From positions 1,408,001 through 1,472,000 of the forward strand of contig NZ_MVAB01000001.1 of NCBI RefSeq assembly GCF_002026305.1: a stretch of 64,000 nt of DNA, given 5' to 3'. Each line of letters opens with the position of its first letter. Positions within the stretch are counted from its first letter, which is position 1. The DNA is from Vagococcus martis (GTDB taxonomy: Bacteria; Bacillota; Bacilli; Lactobacillales; Vagococcaceae). Positions 28,451 to 40,128 of this stretch are shown here, piece after piece. The notes under the pieces are model-generated. The model saw only the letters and a list, made by a program, of their open reading frames with translations. It was not told where the DNA came from and did no database searches. The position numbers were made by a program, and so were the translations under genes.

Positions 28451-29740
28451 ATGTCATACTCACAGACTATCAAAGATATCTTAAATATACTAGACCTAAA
28501 TATTATTTTTAATGAAAATTGTTTGTTTACTAGGAAAATAAAGGGAGTTTTCTCTAGAGTATTTGAAGGTTTTTTAGATGAAACACCAGAATGTTGTCCT
28601 CGTTGCGAAGAAAAGGATACACACATTATTAAGTGGGGATATACTGCTAGTTTAATTAAAGTTCCTGCTATTTCTGAATACGTTACATATGTTCAATTAA
28701 AGAAACGTCGTTTCTTGTGCAAAGATTGTCAATCGACATTTGTTTTAGATACGCCTTTTGTTTCTAGAAACAATTCTATTTCTAACAATTTAAAACGTCT
28801 TGTTGCTAAAAAACTAACTTCTAAACAATCTATGAGTGACATTTCAAAACAAGCAAACGTTTCTACTTCAACTGTTTATCGGGTACTTAAAGAATGGTAT
28901 CAACCCATTCAGAAATATAGTTATTCCTTACCAGCTGTCCTTTGTTTTGATGAGTTTAAATCTGTAAAAAAAGTAGCTGGATCTATGAGTTTTATTATGA
29001 TAGATGGTGACACTAAGGAGTTAATTGATATTTTACCTGATCGAAGATTACCTAAGATCGAGAAATACTTTAACGGATTCTCTTTATCTAACAGAGAACA
29101 AGTGAAGTATGTTGTTTCTGATATTTATCAACCCTACATCATCTTAACTAAGAGACTTTTTCCTAACGCTAAAGTCGTTTTAGATAAATTTCATCTAGTT
29201 CAACACATTGGTAGAGCTTTTCAAAAAATACGAATTAGAATAATGAATCAATTAAAGCATAAAGATAATGGAATTATTTATAGACGAATAAAAAAATATT
29301 GGAAATTACTTCAAAAAAGTTATGGCAAACTAGACTTTATTCAACAACAATGGCACTCTTCATTTAAAACGTATCTTTCTGAAAAAGAATTACTTGAACG
29401 CCTACTTACTTACAATGCTGAACTTACAGATGCTTATAATATTTATCAACAGATTTTAAGAGCTTTTCAAACAAAAGATTATTCTCTATTTGTAGATTTA
29501 ATCAATCAAAAAACTCTTTTTCAAGAGTATATACCTGTTTTTAAAACATTTAGAAAGTATCAAGAAGAAATAAAAAATACTTTTGAAACATCGTATTCAA
29601 ACGGTCCTTTAGAATGTATGAACAATCATATTAAAGTCATTAAGCGTAATGCCTATGGCATGAGAAGTTTTTATAATTTCAAATTACGAATAGCAATTTG
29701 TTTAAAAAAATCTGTATTCAAGACACCAAAAAAGATCTAG
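28451..29740 (+). CDS. ISL3-family transposase (first copy)
   Basis: A 429-residue transposase with the ISL3 layout: an N-terminal zinc finger (CCPRCEEKDTHIIKWG, CKDCQSTFV), an HTH (SMSDISKQANVSTSTVYRVL), and the DDE core with CFDEFKSVK, then VVLDKFHLVQHI, and NGPLECMNNHIKVIKRNAYG at the end. The start follows AAGGAGGATACCAC. A perfect 12-bp hairpin (29734-29745 with 29751-29762) follows the stop. I could not identify paired inverted repeats, so the element may be incomplete even though the gene is intact. It differs clearly from the second ISL3 transposase. Confidence 0.92.
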   Translation: MSYSQTIKDILNILDLNIIFNENCLFTRKIKGVFSRVFEGFLDETPECCPRCEEKDTHIIKWGYTASLIKVPAISEYVTYVQLKKRRFLCKDCQSTFVLDTPFVSRNNSISNNLKRLVAKKLTSKQSMSDISKQANVSTSTVYRVLKEWYQPIQKYSYSLPAVLCFDEFKSVKKVAGSMSFIMIDGDTKELIDILPDRRLPKIEKYFNGFSLSNREQVKYVVSDIYQPYIILTKRLFPNAKVVLDKFHLVQHIGRAFQKIRIRIMNQLKHKDNGIIYRRIKKYWKLLQKSYGKLDFIQQQWHSSFKTYLSEKELLERLLTYNAELTDAYNIYQQILRAFQTKDYSLFVDLINQKTLFQEYIPVFKTFRKYQEEIKNTFETSYSNGPLECMNNHIKVIKRNAYGMRSFYNFKLRIAICLKKSVFKTPKKI

Positions 29741-29806
29741 AAAACATGTTGTTTTCTAGATCCTAAATTCTGGCTCTATAATTTAAAGGACTGATGAATC
29801 AAAATT

Positions 29807-31318
29807 GGCTCTATGTCAAATCGTGTTGATGGACAATAATATTGATGAAAAAGTCTCAAAAATGAAATAGAATTAATTGAAGTGAGGGAAGAAATTCTCT
29901 CGCTTTTTTATTTAACCTGAAAAACTTGATTTTGAATCAAAAAGATACGTCGTTTGAATAGTAGAAAGTTTCGATAGCCATAGGCCACACGTTTAATCAC
30001 TTTAATTTTATTATTAATGCCTTCTAAGAAACCATTTGAATAGGAGTATTTAAAGGCATTCATGACTCCTTGGGAGAACTTACCAAATATCTTGAATTTA
30101 TCTTTAAAATACTTTGGTAATTCAACAGGTATCTTTGAACATAACTCTAAAAATAAGACATAATCGTTGGTTCTATAAGCATACTTCAATTCTTGGATAA
30201 AATGATACGCTTTTGTTAATAGAGAACTATAAGAAAGTAACTCATCTACCAATTCGGTAGATGACATATTTCTCTTGAATAAAGGACGATAATAAAAGTG
30301 TTTATAGTTTAATTCAGAACTGTCCTTTAAAAGGAGTTTCCAATAACGCTTTAATCTTCGATACTGCTTTCCTTCCTCTTGATTGTGGCGTTTTAATTGA
30401 TTCATTTCTTTTATTCTTAAGATGTTGAAAGAGCGGTTAATATGTTGAATGATATGAAATCGATCTGTAACGATTTCGGCGTTTGGAAAGACTGTTTTTA
30501 ATAGTTGACCGTAACTTGCATTCATGTCCATGACCAAAAATCTTACTTTTAAACGTGATTTTCTGGAATACTTCATAAAGTAAGAAACCAACTTATGCAA
30601 TCTTTTATCAGGTAAGATATCGATTATTTTTTTAGATGCCGCATCAGCACAAATAAAGCTCATTCCAGCATGACAATCAGAAGTAGAGCTAAACTCATCT
30701 ACACAAAGAGCCGTGGGCAAGAAGTTAAAATTAGGTTGCTGATTATTCGTAAATGATACTAACACACGTTTAACAGTATTTTCAGAGACACTGTGGTATT
30801 CTGCGATTTTTTTACGTGATTGATTCTCTTTTAAGTCAAAGGCAATTTGGTATTTAAGCTGTTTAGAAATTTGACAATAGTCATCTACTAGAGAAGTAAA
30901 AGCACTGAAAGTTGAGCCACAGTTTCTACAAAGGTAACGTTCTCTGTGAAGTTTCAGATAAGTTGGGCGACGTTCAACTTCAGGCAATTGACTAATGGTT
31001 TGATACGTTCCATTTTTAACGGATTGATAACATCCACATTTCTGGCATTGCTTATCTTTATTCACTAATCTTCCTGTAATCATGTTAACTGAGCGGTTGT
31101 TTCTCGCTTCGCGAGACAACCAATCATCATTAAAAATAAGAGAATCATCTGTTAAATTGAGTAGTTTTCTTGTATTATTATCCATAGGGGTATTCTCCTT
31201 TGTAATGTTAGTTATAGTCGACTTAATTTTACCAATAAGAATGCCCCTTTTTCTATGCCTAAAACAAAAAATCGCATTGATAGAATTTAATCTATCAACA
31301 CGATTTAGTGTACAGCCC
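29807..31318 (-). mobile_element. ISL3-family insertion sequence (second copy)
   Basis: A 1512-bp element with imperfect inverted repeats: GGCTCTATGTCAAATCGTGT at 29807-29826, and at 31318 reading inwards GGGCTGTACACTAAATCGTG. Both continue TTGAT. It carries one transposase on the minus strand. Flanking 8-mers (29799-29806 and 31319-31326) are not identical, so no target duplication is retained. A second GGCTCTAT at 29772 just outside may be a remnant of another end. Confidence 0.75.
29908..31185 (-). CDS. ISL3-family transposase (second copy)
   Basis: 425 residues from the ATG at 31185 (MDNNTRKLLNLTDDSLIFND), which follows AAAGGAGAATACCCC; longer in-frame extensions run into the inverted repeat. 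The zinc finger is CQKCGCYQSVKNG plus CRNCGSTFSAF. The HTH is KKIAEYHSVSENTVKRVL. The catalytic core has LCVDEFSSTSDCHAGMSFIC, VTDRFHIIQHINRSF and NGFLEGINNKIKVIKRVAYG. Confidence 0.92.
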   Translation of the reverse strand: MDNNTRKLLNLTDDSLIFNDDWLSREARNNRSVNMITGRLVNKDKQCQKCGCYQSVKNGTYQTISQLPEVERRPTYLKLHRERYLCRNCGSTFSAFTSLVDDYCQISKQLKYQIAFDLKENQSRKKIAEYHSVSENTVKRVLVSFTNNQQPNFNFLPTALCVDEFSSTSDCHAGMSFICADAASKKIIDILPDKRLHKLVSYFMKYSRKSRLKVRFLVMDMNASYGQLLKTVFPNAEIVTDRFHIIQHINRSFNILRIKEMNQLKRHNQEEGKQYRRLKRYWKLLLKDSSELNYKHFYYRPLFKRNMSSTELVDELLSYSSLLTKAYHFIQELKYAYRTNDYVLFLELCSKIPVELPKYFKDKFKIFGKFSQGVMNAFKYSYSNGFLEGINNKIKVIKRVAYGYRNFLLFKRRIFLIQNQVFQVK

Positions 31319-31399
31319 AAAAAATACCATCTAAATTAATAGATGATATCAAAATAAATTATATTATTATTTTTCATATAGATAAAAAGTTACATTTGA

Positions 31400-32521
31400 T
31401 TATAATAAACTTTTTCTATGTATCTTCATGAATTCTTTTTGCTTATCACTCATTTTGATTTGCATGCTTTTATGTATTCCTAGTGAAGCATAGTGTTCTT
31501 CTTTTATTTTACTTGATATTAATACACTACCATCATCATTAAAACTTATTAAGTGTTTGTCAAATAATTTATCATGGTTAGCACATAATAAAAGTATATT
31601 ATTAATATCTCCTCTTATATTATCTCCGAATTTAGTAATAATCTCTTTTGTGTCAGAGTCCTTCCAAGGAATAATATGAGAAGCTATTAATAGTTCAGGA
31701 TAATTTATTTCACATAATTGACAGCTTCTAAATTTTTTTAAAATCGCATTTCTTACTACGTCCTGCCCTACTCTCGAATTAATTTTTCTTTCAATAGTGC
31801 CTGTTGTATATATAGATGCGGCTTCTTCCACATAATCTTCAAAAAAAAACTCATTTCGTATATCGTTATTCGAGTTCCTACCATTGCTTTCCAAAAAATT
31901 AATCCAAGATTTTGGAGCATATTTTTGACTATTTTCTATACCTATAATTAAAGAGTTTAACCATTCTCTTGTAACTATTGTCGTTGAATCTATTGTAAAT
32001 AAAAATTTATAATTATCAATAACGCCATTTCCAGATTGTATTTTTATATTTTTGCAAACCTCTTCCAATTTTTTATTTTTAACAAAAGGATATGCAATCC
32101 CAACATATCTATAGTTACGACCTTTACCACCAATTTTTTCAAAATAAAAACATGGGAATGTTTTTATCAAGTTACCAGAATGTACCTGTTCAAATAATCC
32201 TTTCACATTTATATTACCTTTATGCTTAGTTTCTGAATAGTGTTTATTAGCTACTCTTTGATCACCATAATAAGTTAACACATTATTAGAAATATCAAGA
32301 TTATCAGGGTATTCATGGAAATTAGCTGGGTTGCTTAGTAAAACAATATATGCTATTTCTTTGTCCCAATTTATTTTTGGCCTCATTCCCCCTGAATTAC
32401 CTACTCCTAATAAACGAGTAATAGGGTCATCTCCGACATTTCCTTTGTTTCCTCCTTGATAGATACATCCAGGAATTAATGCAGCAGTAGATAATTCGTT
32501 AAAATGTATTATATTTTTCAT
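31400..32521 (-). CDS. SRA-like/HNH endonuclease, candidate type IV restriction enzyme
   Basis: The 373-residue protein has an N-terminal region (about 25-110) with DDPITRLLGVGNSGGMRPK, YIVLLSNPANFHEYPDN and NNVLTYYGDQR. These resemble the SRA-like modified-base-reading domain of McrA-type enzymes. A middle domain (about 110-255) follows, then a C-terminal HNH nuclease: Cys267-x2-Cys270, ASHIIPW (His282) and LLLCANHDKLFD (Cys313, Asn315, His316). No methyltransferase is nearby, so a stand-alone modification-dependent restriction role is likely. The ATG follows GGAG at 8 nt. Flanked by an ISL3 element and a MITE, and AT-richer than its neighbours, which suggests acquisition. Confidence 0.8.
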   Translation of the reverse strand: MKNIIHFNELSTAALIPGCIYQGGNKGNVGDDPITRLLGVGNSGGMRPKINWDKEIAYIVLLSNPANFHEYPDNLDISNNVLTYYGDQRVANKHYSETKHKGNINVKGLFEQVHSGNLIKTFPCFYFEKIGGKGRNYRYVGIAYPFVKNKKLEEVCKNIKIQSGNGVIDNYKFLFTIDSTTIVTREWLNSLIIGIENSQKYAPKSWINFLESNGRNSNNDIRNEFFFEDYVEEAASIYTTGTIERKINSRVGQDVVRNAILKKFRSCQLCEINYPELLIASHIIPWKDSDTKEIITKFGDNIRGDINNILLLCANHDKLFDKHLISFNDDGSVLISSKIKEEHYASLGIHKSMQIKMSDKQKEFMKIHRKSLL

Positions 32522-32748
32522 ATTTAAATCTCCAAACTATATAGTTTCTATCAAAAATCTTCTAGTATTCATCCTAAGATTTTAAATATTAAAATTTGTT
32601 TTATTCTTCATAATATCCTAGAAAAATTACTACCTATTTTTATCTACACTATCTAGTATACAGTTTTCTTATTTAAAACTCCATAAAACAAGTAGTTATA
32701 TTAATTCTTTAAAATAAGAGAATCAATATAACTCCATATAACAATTAT

Positions 32749-32896
32749 AAAAATAAAGAGGCTGACCCAAAAGTCTTTAAAATAGAAAAATCCCATGAAA
32801 TCAGTTTGTTAAAACACTGACTTCGTGGGATTTCTGTTTTGTTAGTTTAGTGATTTTCATTTAAAAAGTTACTTTTGGGTCAGCCTCTTTATTTTT
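32749..32896. mobile_element. 148-bp MITE with IS1182-type ends, acting as terminator for bglA
   Basis: Perfect 26-bp inverted repeats (32749-32774 and 32871-32896) contain GAGGCTGACCCAAAAGT, the same end sequence as the IS1182 element at 17794-19594. The 96-bp interior has no coding capacity. It contains an 18-bp near-perfect stem (32788-32805 with 32816-32833) starting AAATCCCA. On the minus strand this stem is followed by a T run, 76 bases after the MITE's near end and just downstream of the bglA stop, so it can terminate that operon. The 226 bp between the MITE and the HNH gene are AT-rich and show nothing else. Confidence 0.85.
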
Positions 32897-32909
32897 ACAT
32901 ACCACTTTA

Positions 32910-36243
<3,334 letters not shown>

Positions 36244-36303
36244 GTGTTTATCTCCTTTTCTAATATATTTTTATGCTAAAGGTGGCCACCTTGATAAAAA
36301 TCA

Positions 36304-36396
36304 AATAAAAAAGACCAAATAGAAGCCTACAAAGGATATAGTAATCCCGTAGTAAATCTTCTACTTGGTCATGCCTGATCGAGTCAGTAACAGTCC
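36304..36396 (-). promoter_or_regulatory. LicT-type RAT overlapping a terminator, upstream of the first bgl permease
   Basis: On the minus strand the 30-nt ribonucleic antiterminator (36396 to 36367) begins GGACTGTTACTGACTCGATC and ends AGGCATGACC, close to the SacY/LicT RAT pattern. Its last four bases (36367-36370) form the start of a terminator stem, GACCAAGTAGAAG with CTTCTATTTGGTC (to 36313), followed by TTTTTTAT. RAT and terminator are mutually exclusive. It lies between licT and the permease gene, so only the structural genes are switched. Confidence 0.92.
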
Positions 36397-36399
36397 ATG

Positions 36400-37242
36400 T
36401 TAATGATTTATATTTCTAATTCGTTCAATGTGTATCGTTAGATATAATTCTTCATCGTAACTTAATCGCCATTTCTTTTCTTCATATAAAAACTGGCTAA
36501 TTTTTGATACACATGCATACGACTCTGGATATTTCGTTTTAACCATTGAAAACATCTCAATCGGTAGTATATCTTTCGCCTTTTCATCTGTCATATGCCT
36601 TAGAATGAAGTAACGAAGATGTGTGATAAAGCGTGAGTAACTGATTGTATCTGTATCAATGTCTGATTGAAAATGATACCTGACAATCGTCAACACTCGT
36701 TGTATCAAATGAGTTATTCCAGCAACTTGATCCATTCTCTCTAAGCTACTATTTGCATAGAAAAAGTGGTAAGTTAAATAAATTTCCTCAGAGGATGGTA
36801 GTGAAATGTCAAGCTTTTCATCAATTAGCTTAATCGCTTGTTTTGCTACAGCATACTCTTGAGAGTAAAACTGCTCGATTTCAAGGCTTAAAAAATCATC
36901 ATATGTGTCATGATTTTTTGCTCGAGTAATCGCATGATTTAAGTGGTCCGCTAACCCAATAAAATTATTGGTTGAAAATGAAATAGATAACTCTTGTTCA
37001 GCTAATTCAATGATTTGATTTGTGACGGCTATTATTTTAGGTTCAATATCTGTAAATACATCAATCAAACGTGAATCATTTTCTTCGTCTTGAGAAACAA
37101 AGACTTTTTCAATAACCGTTTCGTCAATTTTATCTCCAGCCTTGTATCCAAAACCTATGCCTTTGCCAAAAATAATAAATTCATTTCCTTTGTCGTCTTT
37201 TGACAGAGCAACATTGTTGTTAATTTTTTTAATATAGTTCAT
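36400..37242 (-). CDS. licT: LicT/BglG-family antiterminator, first copy
   Basis: A 280-residue RNA-binding regulator with an N-terminal CAT domain (MNYIKKINNNVALSKDDKG, FIIFGKGIGFGYKAGD) and two PRDs. PRD1 (about 65-170) carries His in GLADHLNHAI and LTYHFF, and PRD2 (about 170-280) carries His in FITHLRYF and LTIHIERI; these are phosphorylated by PTS proteins. When active it binds the RAT just downstream and allows transcription of the permease and glucosidase. GAGG lies 7 nt before the ATG. Its own promoter precedes it without a RAT, so it is not subject to its own antitermination. Confidence 0.9.
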   Translation of the reverse strand: MNYIKKINNNVALSKDDKGNEFIIFGKGIGFGYKAGDKIDETVIEKVFVSQDEENDSRLIDVFTDIEPKIIAVTNQIIELAEQELSISFSTNNFIGLADHLNHAITRAKNHDTYDDFLSLEIEQFYSQEYAVAKQAIKLIDEKLDISLPSSEEIYLTYHFFYANSSLERMDQVAGITHLIQRVLTIVRYHFQSDIDTDTISYSRFITHLRYFILRHMTDEKAKDILPIEMFSMVKTKYPESYACVSKISQFLYEEKKWRLSYDEELYLTIHIERIRNINH

Positions 37243-37280
37243 TTATTATCCTCAAACACATGTTTTCTAACAACACATAA

Positions 37281-37309
37281 ATCATACCTTTATTTGAAAA
37301 CGATGTCAA
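37281..37309 (-). promoter_or_regulatory. first bgl operon promoter with cre site
   Basis: On the minus strand TTGACA (37309-37304) and TATGAT (37286-37281) are 17 bp apart. TGAAAACGATGTCA (37295-37308) fits the catabolite-responsive element consensus TGWAANCGNTNWCA at every position and overlaps the -35. CcpA repression of the operon during growth on preferred sugars is therefore expected. Confidence 0.85.
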
Positions 37310-37339
37310 CTTTTTTATATAAATAACATACTTTAATTT

Positions 37340-38569
37340 TTACTCTTCATATGCTAACTTGTATAACGTCGCTATTAACGCTCTCACACCTTTTGTTAAA
37401 TCACATATAGTCGTATCTTCAGCTGGATTATGACTTATTCCTTTTATGCTAGGGACAAAAATCATGGCTGTCGGGACAAAAGAGGCAAATATTTGAGAAT
37501 CATGTCCTGCTCCACTGTGCATAATATGATAATCCAATGCTGCTTCTGAACAAGCTCTTTTAATGACTTCTACAAGAGACTCATTCATCGGAACTGGTTT
37601 TTCTTCCATCCACAGAGAAATATTAATGGTTAAGTCATTTTCTTTGGCTACTTTTCTCATTATGTTTTCCATATCTTTTGTAAATAACTCTAATAATTGC
37701 CCATTCGTGTGACGACAATCTATCGTAAAAGATACTTTTCCCGGAACAACATTTACAGTATTAGGTGTTATTTCCATTTCACCAAACGTTACAACCAAAG
37801 GATCACCAAGTGTTTTAGCATAGTCGATTGTTTGACTGACTATCTGACTATAGCCATAAACAGCATCTCTTCTATAATTCATTGGTGTGGTTCCAGCATG
37901 ATTGGCTTCACCTGTTAATGTCACCGTGTAACGCTTTTGTCCAACGATATCTGTGACAACACCCACCGATTTTTCTAATGTCTCTAAAACATTCCCTTGT
38001 TCGATATGTAATTCAACAAACGATTTAATATCTGTGCGACGATCAGTTGATTGTTTAAAATCAAATCCTGCTTTATTCATAGCTTCAGAAAAAGATACGC
38101 CGTCAATATCTTTTGCATCTAAAACATCTTCTTTTTTGGCTAGACCCCAAACATTTTTACTTCCCCAAAAAGCATAAGGAAATCGACTTCCCTCTTCTTC
38201 TGCGAGTGATATCACTTCTAGACTACGCAGTGGTTGTCCGTAATTATTTTTCAAATAGTCTAGTGCTAAATATGCCGCAATTACCCCAAATTGCCCATCT
38301 AATTTTCCACCTTCAACTACTGTATCTATATGCGAACCTGACATGATGGTTTCATCGGGATATTTACTACCTTCTAATCTACCAAATAAATTTCCTACTT
38401 CATCATAAGTAGCCTCAAGCCCTATCTTTTCAAAATGCTCTTTTAAATTATTTTGCGCTGTTATCCATTGATCATCATACAAAAGTCTAGTGATACCACC
38501 TGACTTTGTCCCACCTATACTAGACAACCACAATATGTTTTCTTCTACTTGTTGTTGCAGTTCATCCAT
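37340..38569 (-). CDS. allC: allantoate amidohydrolase/N-carbamoyl-amino-acid hydrolase (M20 family)
   Basis: A 409-residue zinc-dependent amidohydrolase. Motifs: GSHIDTVVEGGKLDGQFGVI (metal ligands His and Asp), SLAEEEGSRFPYAFWGS (catalytic and ligand Glu), VELHIEQGNVLE (His ligand), GEANHAGTTPMNYRRDA in the dimerisation lid, and HSGAGHDSQIFA with the last His. This set is shared by AllC, ureidoglycolate hydrolase and L-carbamoylases, so the substrate is not fixed by sequence. The gcl/glycerate cluster and the PucR regulator favour allantoate. Last gene of the six-gene operon. Confidence 0.85.
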   Translation of the reverse strand: MDELQQQVEENILWLSSIGGTKSGGITRLLYDDQWITAQNNLKEHFEKIGLEATYDEVGNLFGRLEGSKYPDETIMSGSHIDTVVEGGKLDGQFGVIAAYLALDYLKNNYGQPLRSLEVISLAEEEGSRFPYAFWGSKNVWGLAKKEDVLDAKDIDGVSFSEAMNKAGFDFKQSTDRRTDIKSFVELHIEQGNVLETLEKSVGVVTDIVGQKRYTVTLTGEANHAGTTPMNYRRDAVYGYSQIVSQTIDYAKTLGDPLVVTFGEMEITPNTVNVVPGKVSFTIDCRHTNGQLLELFTKDMENIMRKVAKENDLTINISLWMEEKPVPMNESLVEVIKRACSEAALDYHIMHSGAGHDSQIFASFVPTAMIFVPSIKGISHNPAEDTTICDLTKGVRALIATLYKLAYEE

Positions 38570-38590
38570 ACCCTTACTCCCTTATACATA

Positions 38591-38956
38591 TTAGTCTTCG
38601 TGAACGATTAAATCCATTGGATGTGGGCCTGCTACTCCAACAAAAATAAATCGCTCATTCCCTGTATTTTCCATTCCATGTTGTTCTCCGGGTCGTGAAA
38701 TGATCATATCACCTGGCTCAATGTTTATCGCTTCACCGTATCCTGGATAAAAAGTTCCTTTACCTTGGATACAAATCCATAAATCATCTGATGTAGTATG
38801 AGAATGTTTAAAAACAGATTGTCCTGGCTCTAAACACCATAAGGCTCCTGCTGTTTTTTCTGTCTCATAAAAGAAAGTTTTTTTGCCTTCAGATGAATCA
38901 AAACTGGCAATTTCATCTATTTTAAATAATCTTTCTTCAATATTTGACTTTGACAT
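38591..38956 (-). CDS. single-domain cupin
   Basis: A 121-residue cupin with motif 1 GQSVFKHSHTTSDDLWICIQ and motif 2 PGDMIISRPGEQHGMENTG. The metal-binding His residues are present, and an Asp (DDLW) stands where the usual Glu would be. It is about half the length of the bicupin ureidoglycine aminohydrolase (AllE), so it is not that enzyme in its known form. Position between allC and glycerate kinase suggests a step in ureide or glyoxylate metabolism that remains unidentified. The ATG follows AAGGAGAAAGTAC. Confidence 0.75.
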   Translation of the reverse strand: MSKSNIEERLFKIDEIASFDSSEGKKTFFYETEKTAGALWCLEPGQSVFKHSHTTSDDLWICIQGKGTFYPGYGEAINIEPGDMIISRPGEQHGMENTGNERFIFVGVAGPHPMDLIVHED

Positions 38957-38968
38957 TGTACTTTCTCC

Positions 38969-40108
38969 TTACTTATTTTTTATTGCTTGATAAAATCGGC
39001 CTAATTGTTCAGCTGCTTGTTCTAAACTAACCAATGTATTTGATTTACTCAAAATCGTTTCTTCATCTGCTATTTGTCGAATAATAGGAAAAAAAGCATC
39101 TATTCCATGTTCATTACACTGTCCCGCATCATCTGAAACACTCCCACAAATTGCAAGCAATGGTTTATTTGATTGTTTAGTTAACTCAGCTAGAGCTGAT
39201 GGTACTTTTCCCATGACAGACTGAGCATCAAGTCTTCCTTCACCTGTAATGACCATATCAGCTTTTTTCACTTTATTTATAATGTTTTTTTCTTTAGCTA
39301 ATAAATCAAATCCCGAAAATAGCTCCGCATTTAAATATGACATGAAGGCAAATCCTAGTCCTCCTGCTGCACCAGCTCCTGCTGTCATCATAAAATCATT
39401 ATTAAGGTATGAGCTACTCATCACACCAAACTTTTCAATTAGTTTATCTAACGTATTAACATCTGATTTTTTTAATCCTTTTTGTGGACCAAAAACGGCA
39501 GTCGCTCCGTTCTTTCCGACTAAAGGATTGTTAACATCACTCGCTATAATAAACTGACATTCTTTCAATTGATTGGATACTTTTGAGTCATCTATTTTCG
39601 TTAAGTTACTTAATTCACAAATGTTTTCATCTATAAACGAACCATTTTCTGTCATAAAACGATAACCCAAAGCTCTTAACATCCCGATACCTGCGTCGTT
39701 TGTCGCACTTCCACCCAAACCAATAATAAAACGTCTATAACCACTATTCATTAAACTCTCAATTAATTCACCTAAGCCATATGTTGTTGCCTTAAAAGGA
39801 TCTAACTCTTCTTTGTTTACGAGAGTAATACCAGACGTTTCGGCGACTTCAATATAAGCTGTCTCTTTGTAAATACCATATTTAACATAAACTTCTTTTC
39901 CCAAAGGTCCTGTTACCTTTTTTATCATTGTTTTTCCGTCTGTTTTGTATAAAAAAGCTTCAACTGTCCCTTCGCCACCATCAGCCACAGGAACTATCTC
40001 CGTATGAGAAGATAGTCCTGATTTGCTTAATCCTTGACTGACAGCCTTTCCTGCTTCTAATGAACTGACACTACCCTTGAACGAATCCATAGCTATTAAT
40101 ACTTTCAT
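38969..40108 (-). CDS. glxK: glycerate kinase (GlxK/GarK type 1)
   Basis: A 379-residue kinase phosphorylating D-glycerate, giving 2-phosphoglycerate in this family. It opens MKVLIAMDSFKGSVSSLEAG and contains VPVADGGEGTVEAFL, IGLGGSATNDAGIGMLRALG, ADMVITGEGRLDAQSVMGKV and LAICGSVSDDAG. All are signatures of glycerate kinase family 1. It sits between the hydroxyacid dehydrogenase and the cupin, and its product feeds glycolysis. Confidence 0.93.
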   Translation of the reverse strand: MKVLIAMDSFKGSVSSLEAGKAVSQGLSKSGLSSHTEIVPVADGGEGTVEAFLYKTDGKTMIKKVTGPLGKEVYVKYGIYKETAYIEVAETSGITLVNKEELDPFKATTYGLGELIESLMNSGYRRFIIGLGGSATNDAGIGMLRALGYRFMTENGSFIDENICELSNLTKIDDSKVSNQLKECQFIIASDVNNPLVGKNGATAVFGPQKGLKKSDVNTLDKLIEKFGVMSSSYLNNDFMMTAGAGAAGGLGFAFMSYLNAELFSGFDLLAKEKNIINKVKKADMVITGEGRLDAQSVMGKVPSALAELTKQSNKPLLAICGSVSDDAGQCNEHGIDAFFPIIRQIADEETILSKSNTLVSLEQAAEQLGRFYQAIKNK

Positions 40109-40128
40109 TGCATTCCCTCGTTTCAGTT

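Noticed and set aside
29880-29911. Terminator on the plus strand inside the second ISL3 element
   Set aside because: GTGAGGGAA/TTCTCTCGC with a T run is plausible, but it is imperfect and lies within the IS; it may protect the transposase from read-through. Not strong enough for a feature.
38591-38956. AllE ureidoglycine aminohydrolase for the cupin
   Set aside because: AllE is a bicupin about twice this length; a single cupin motif pair is seen here.
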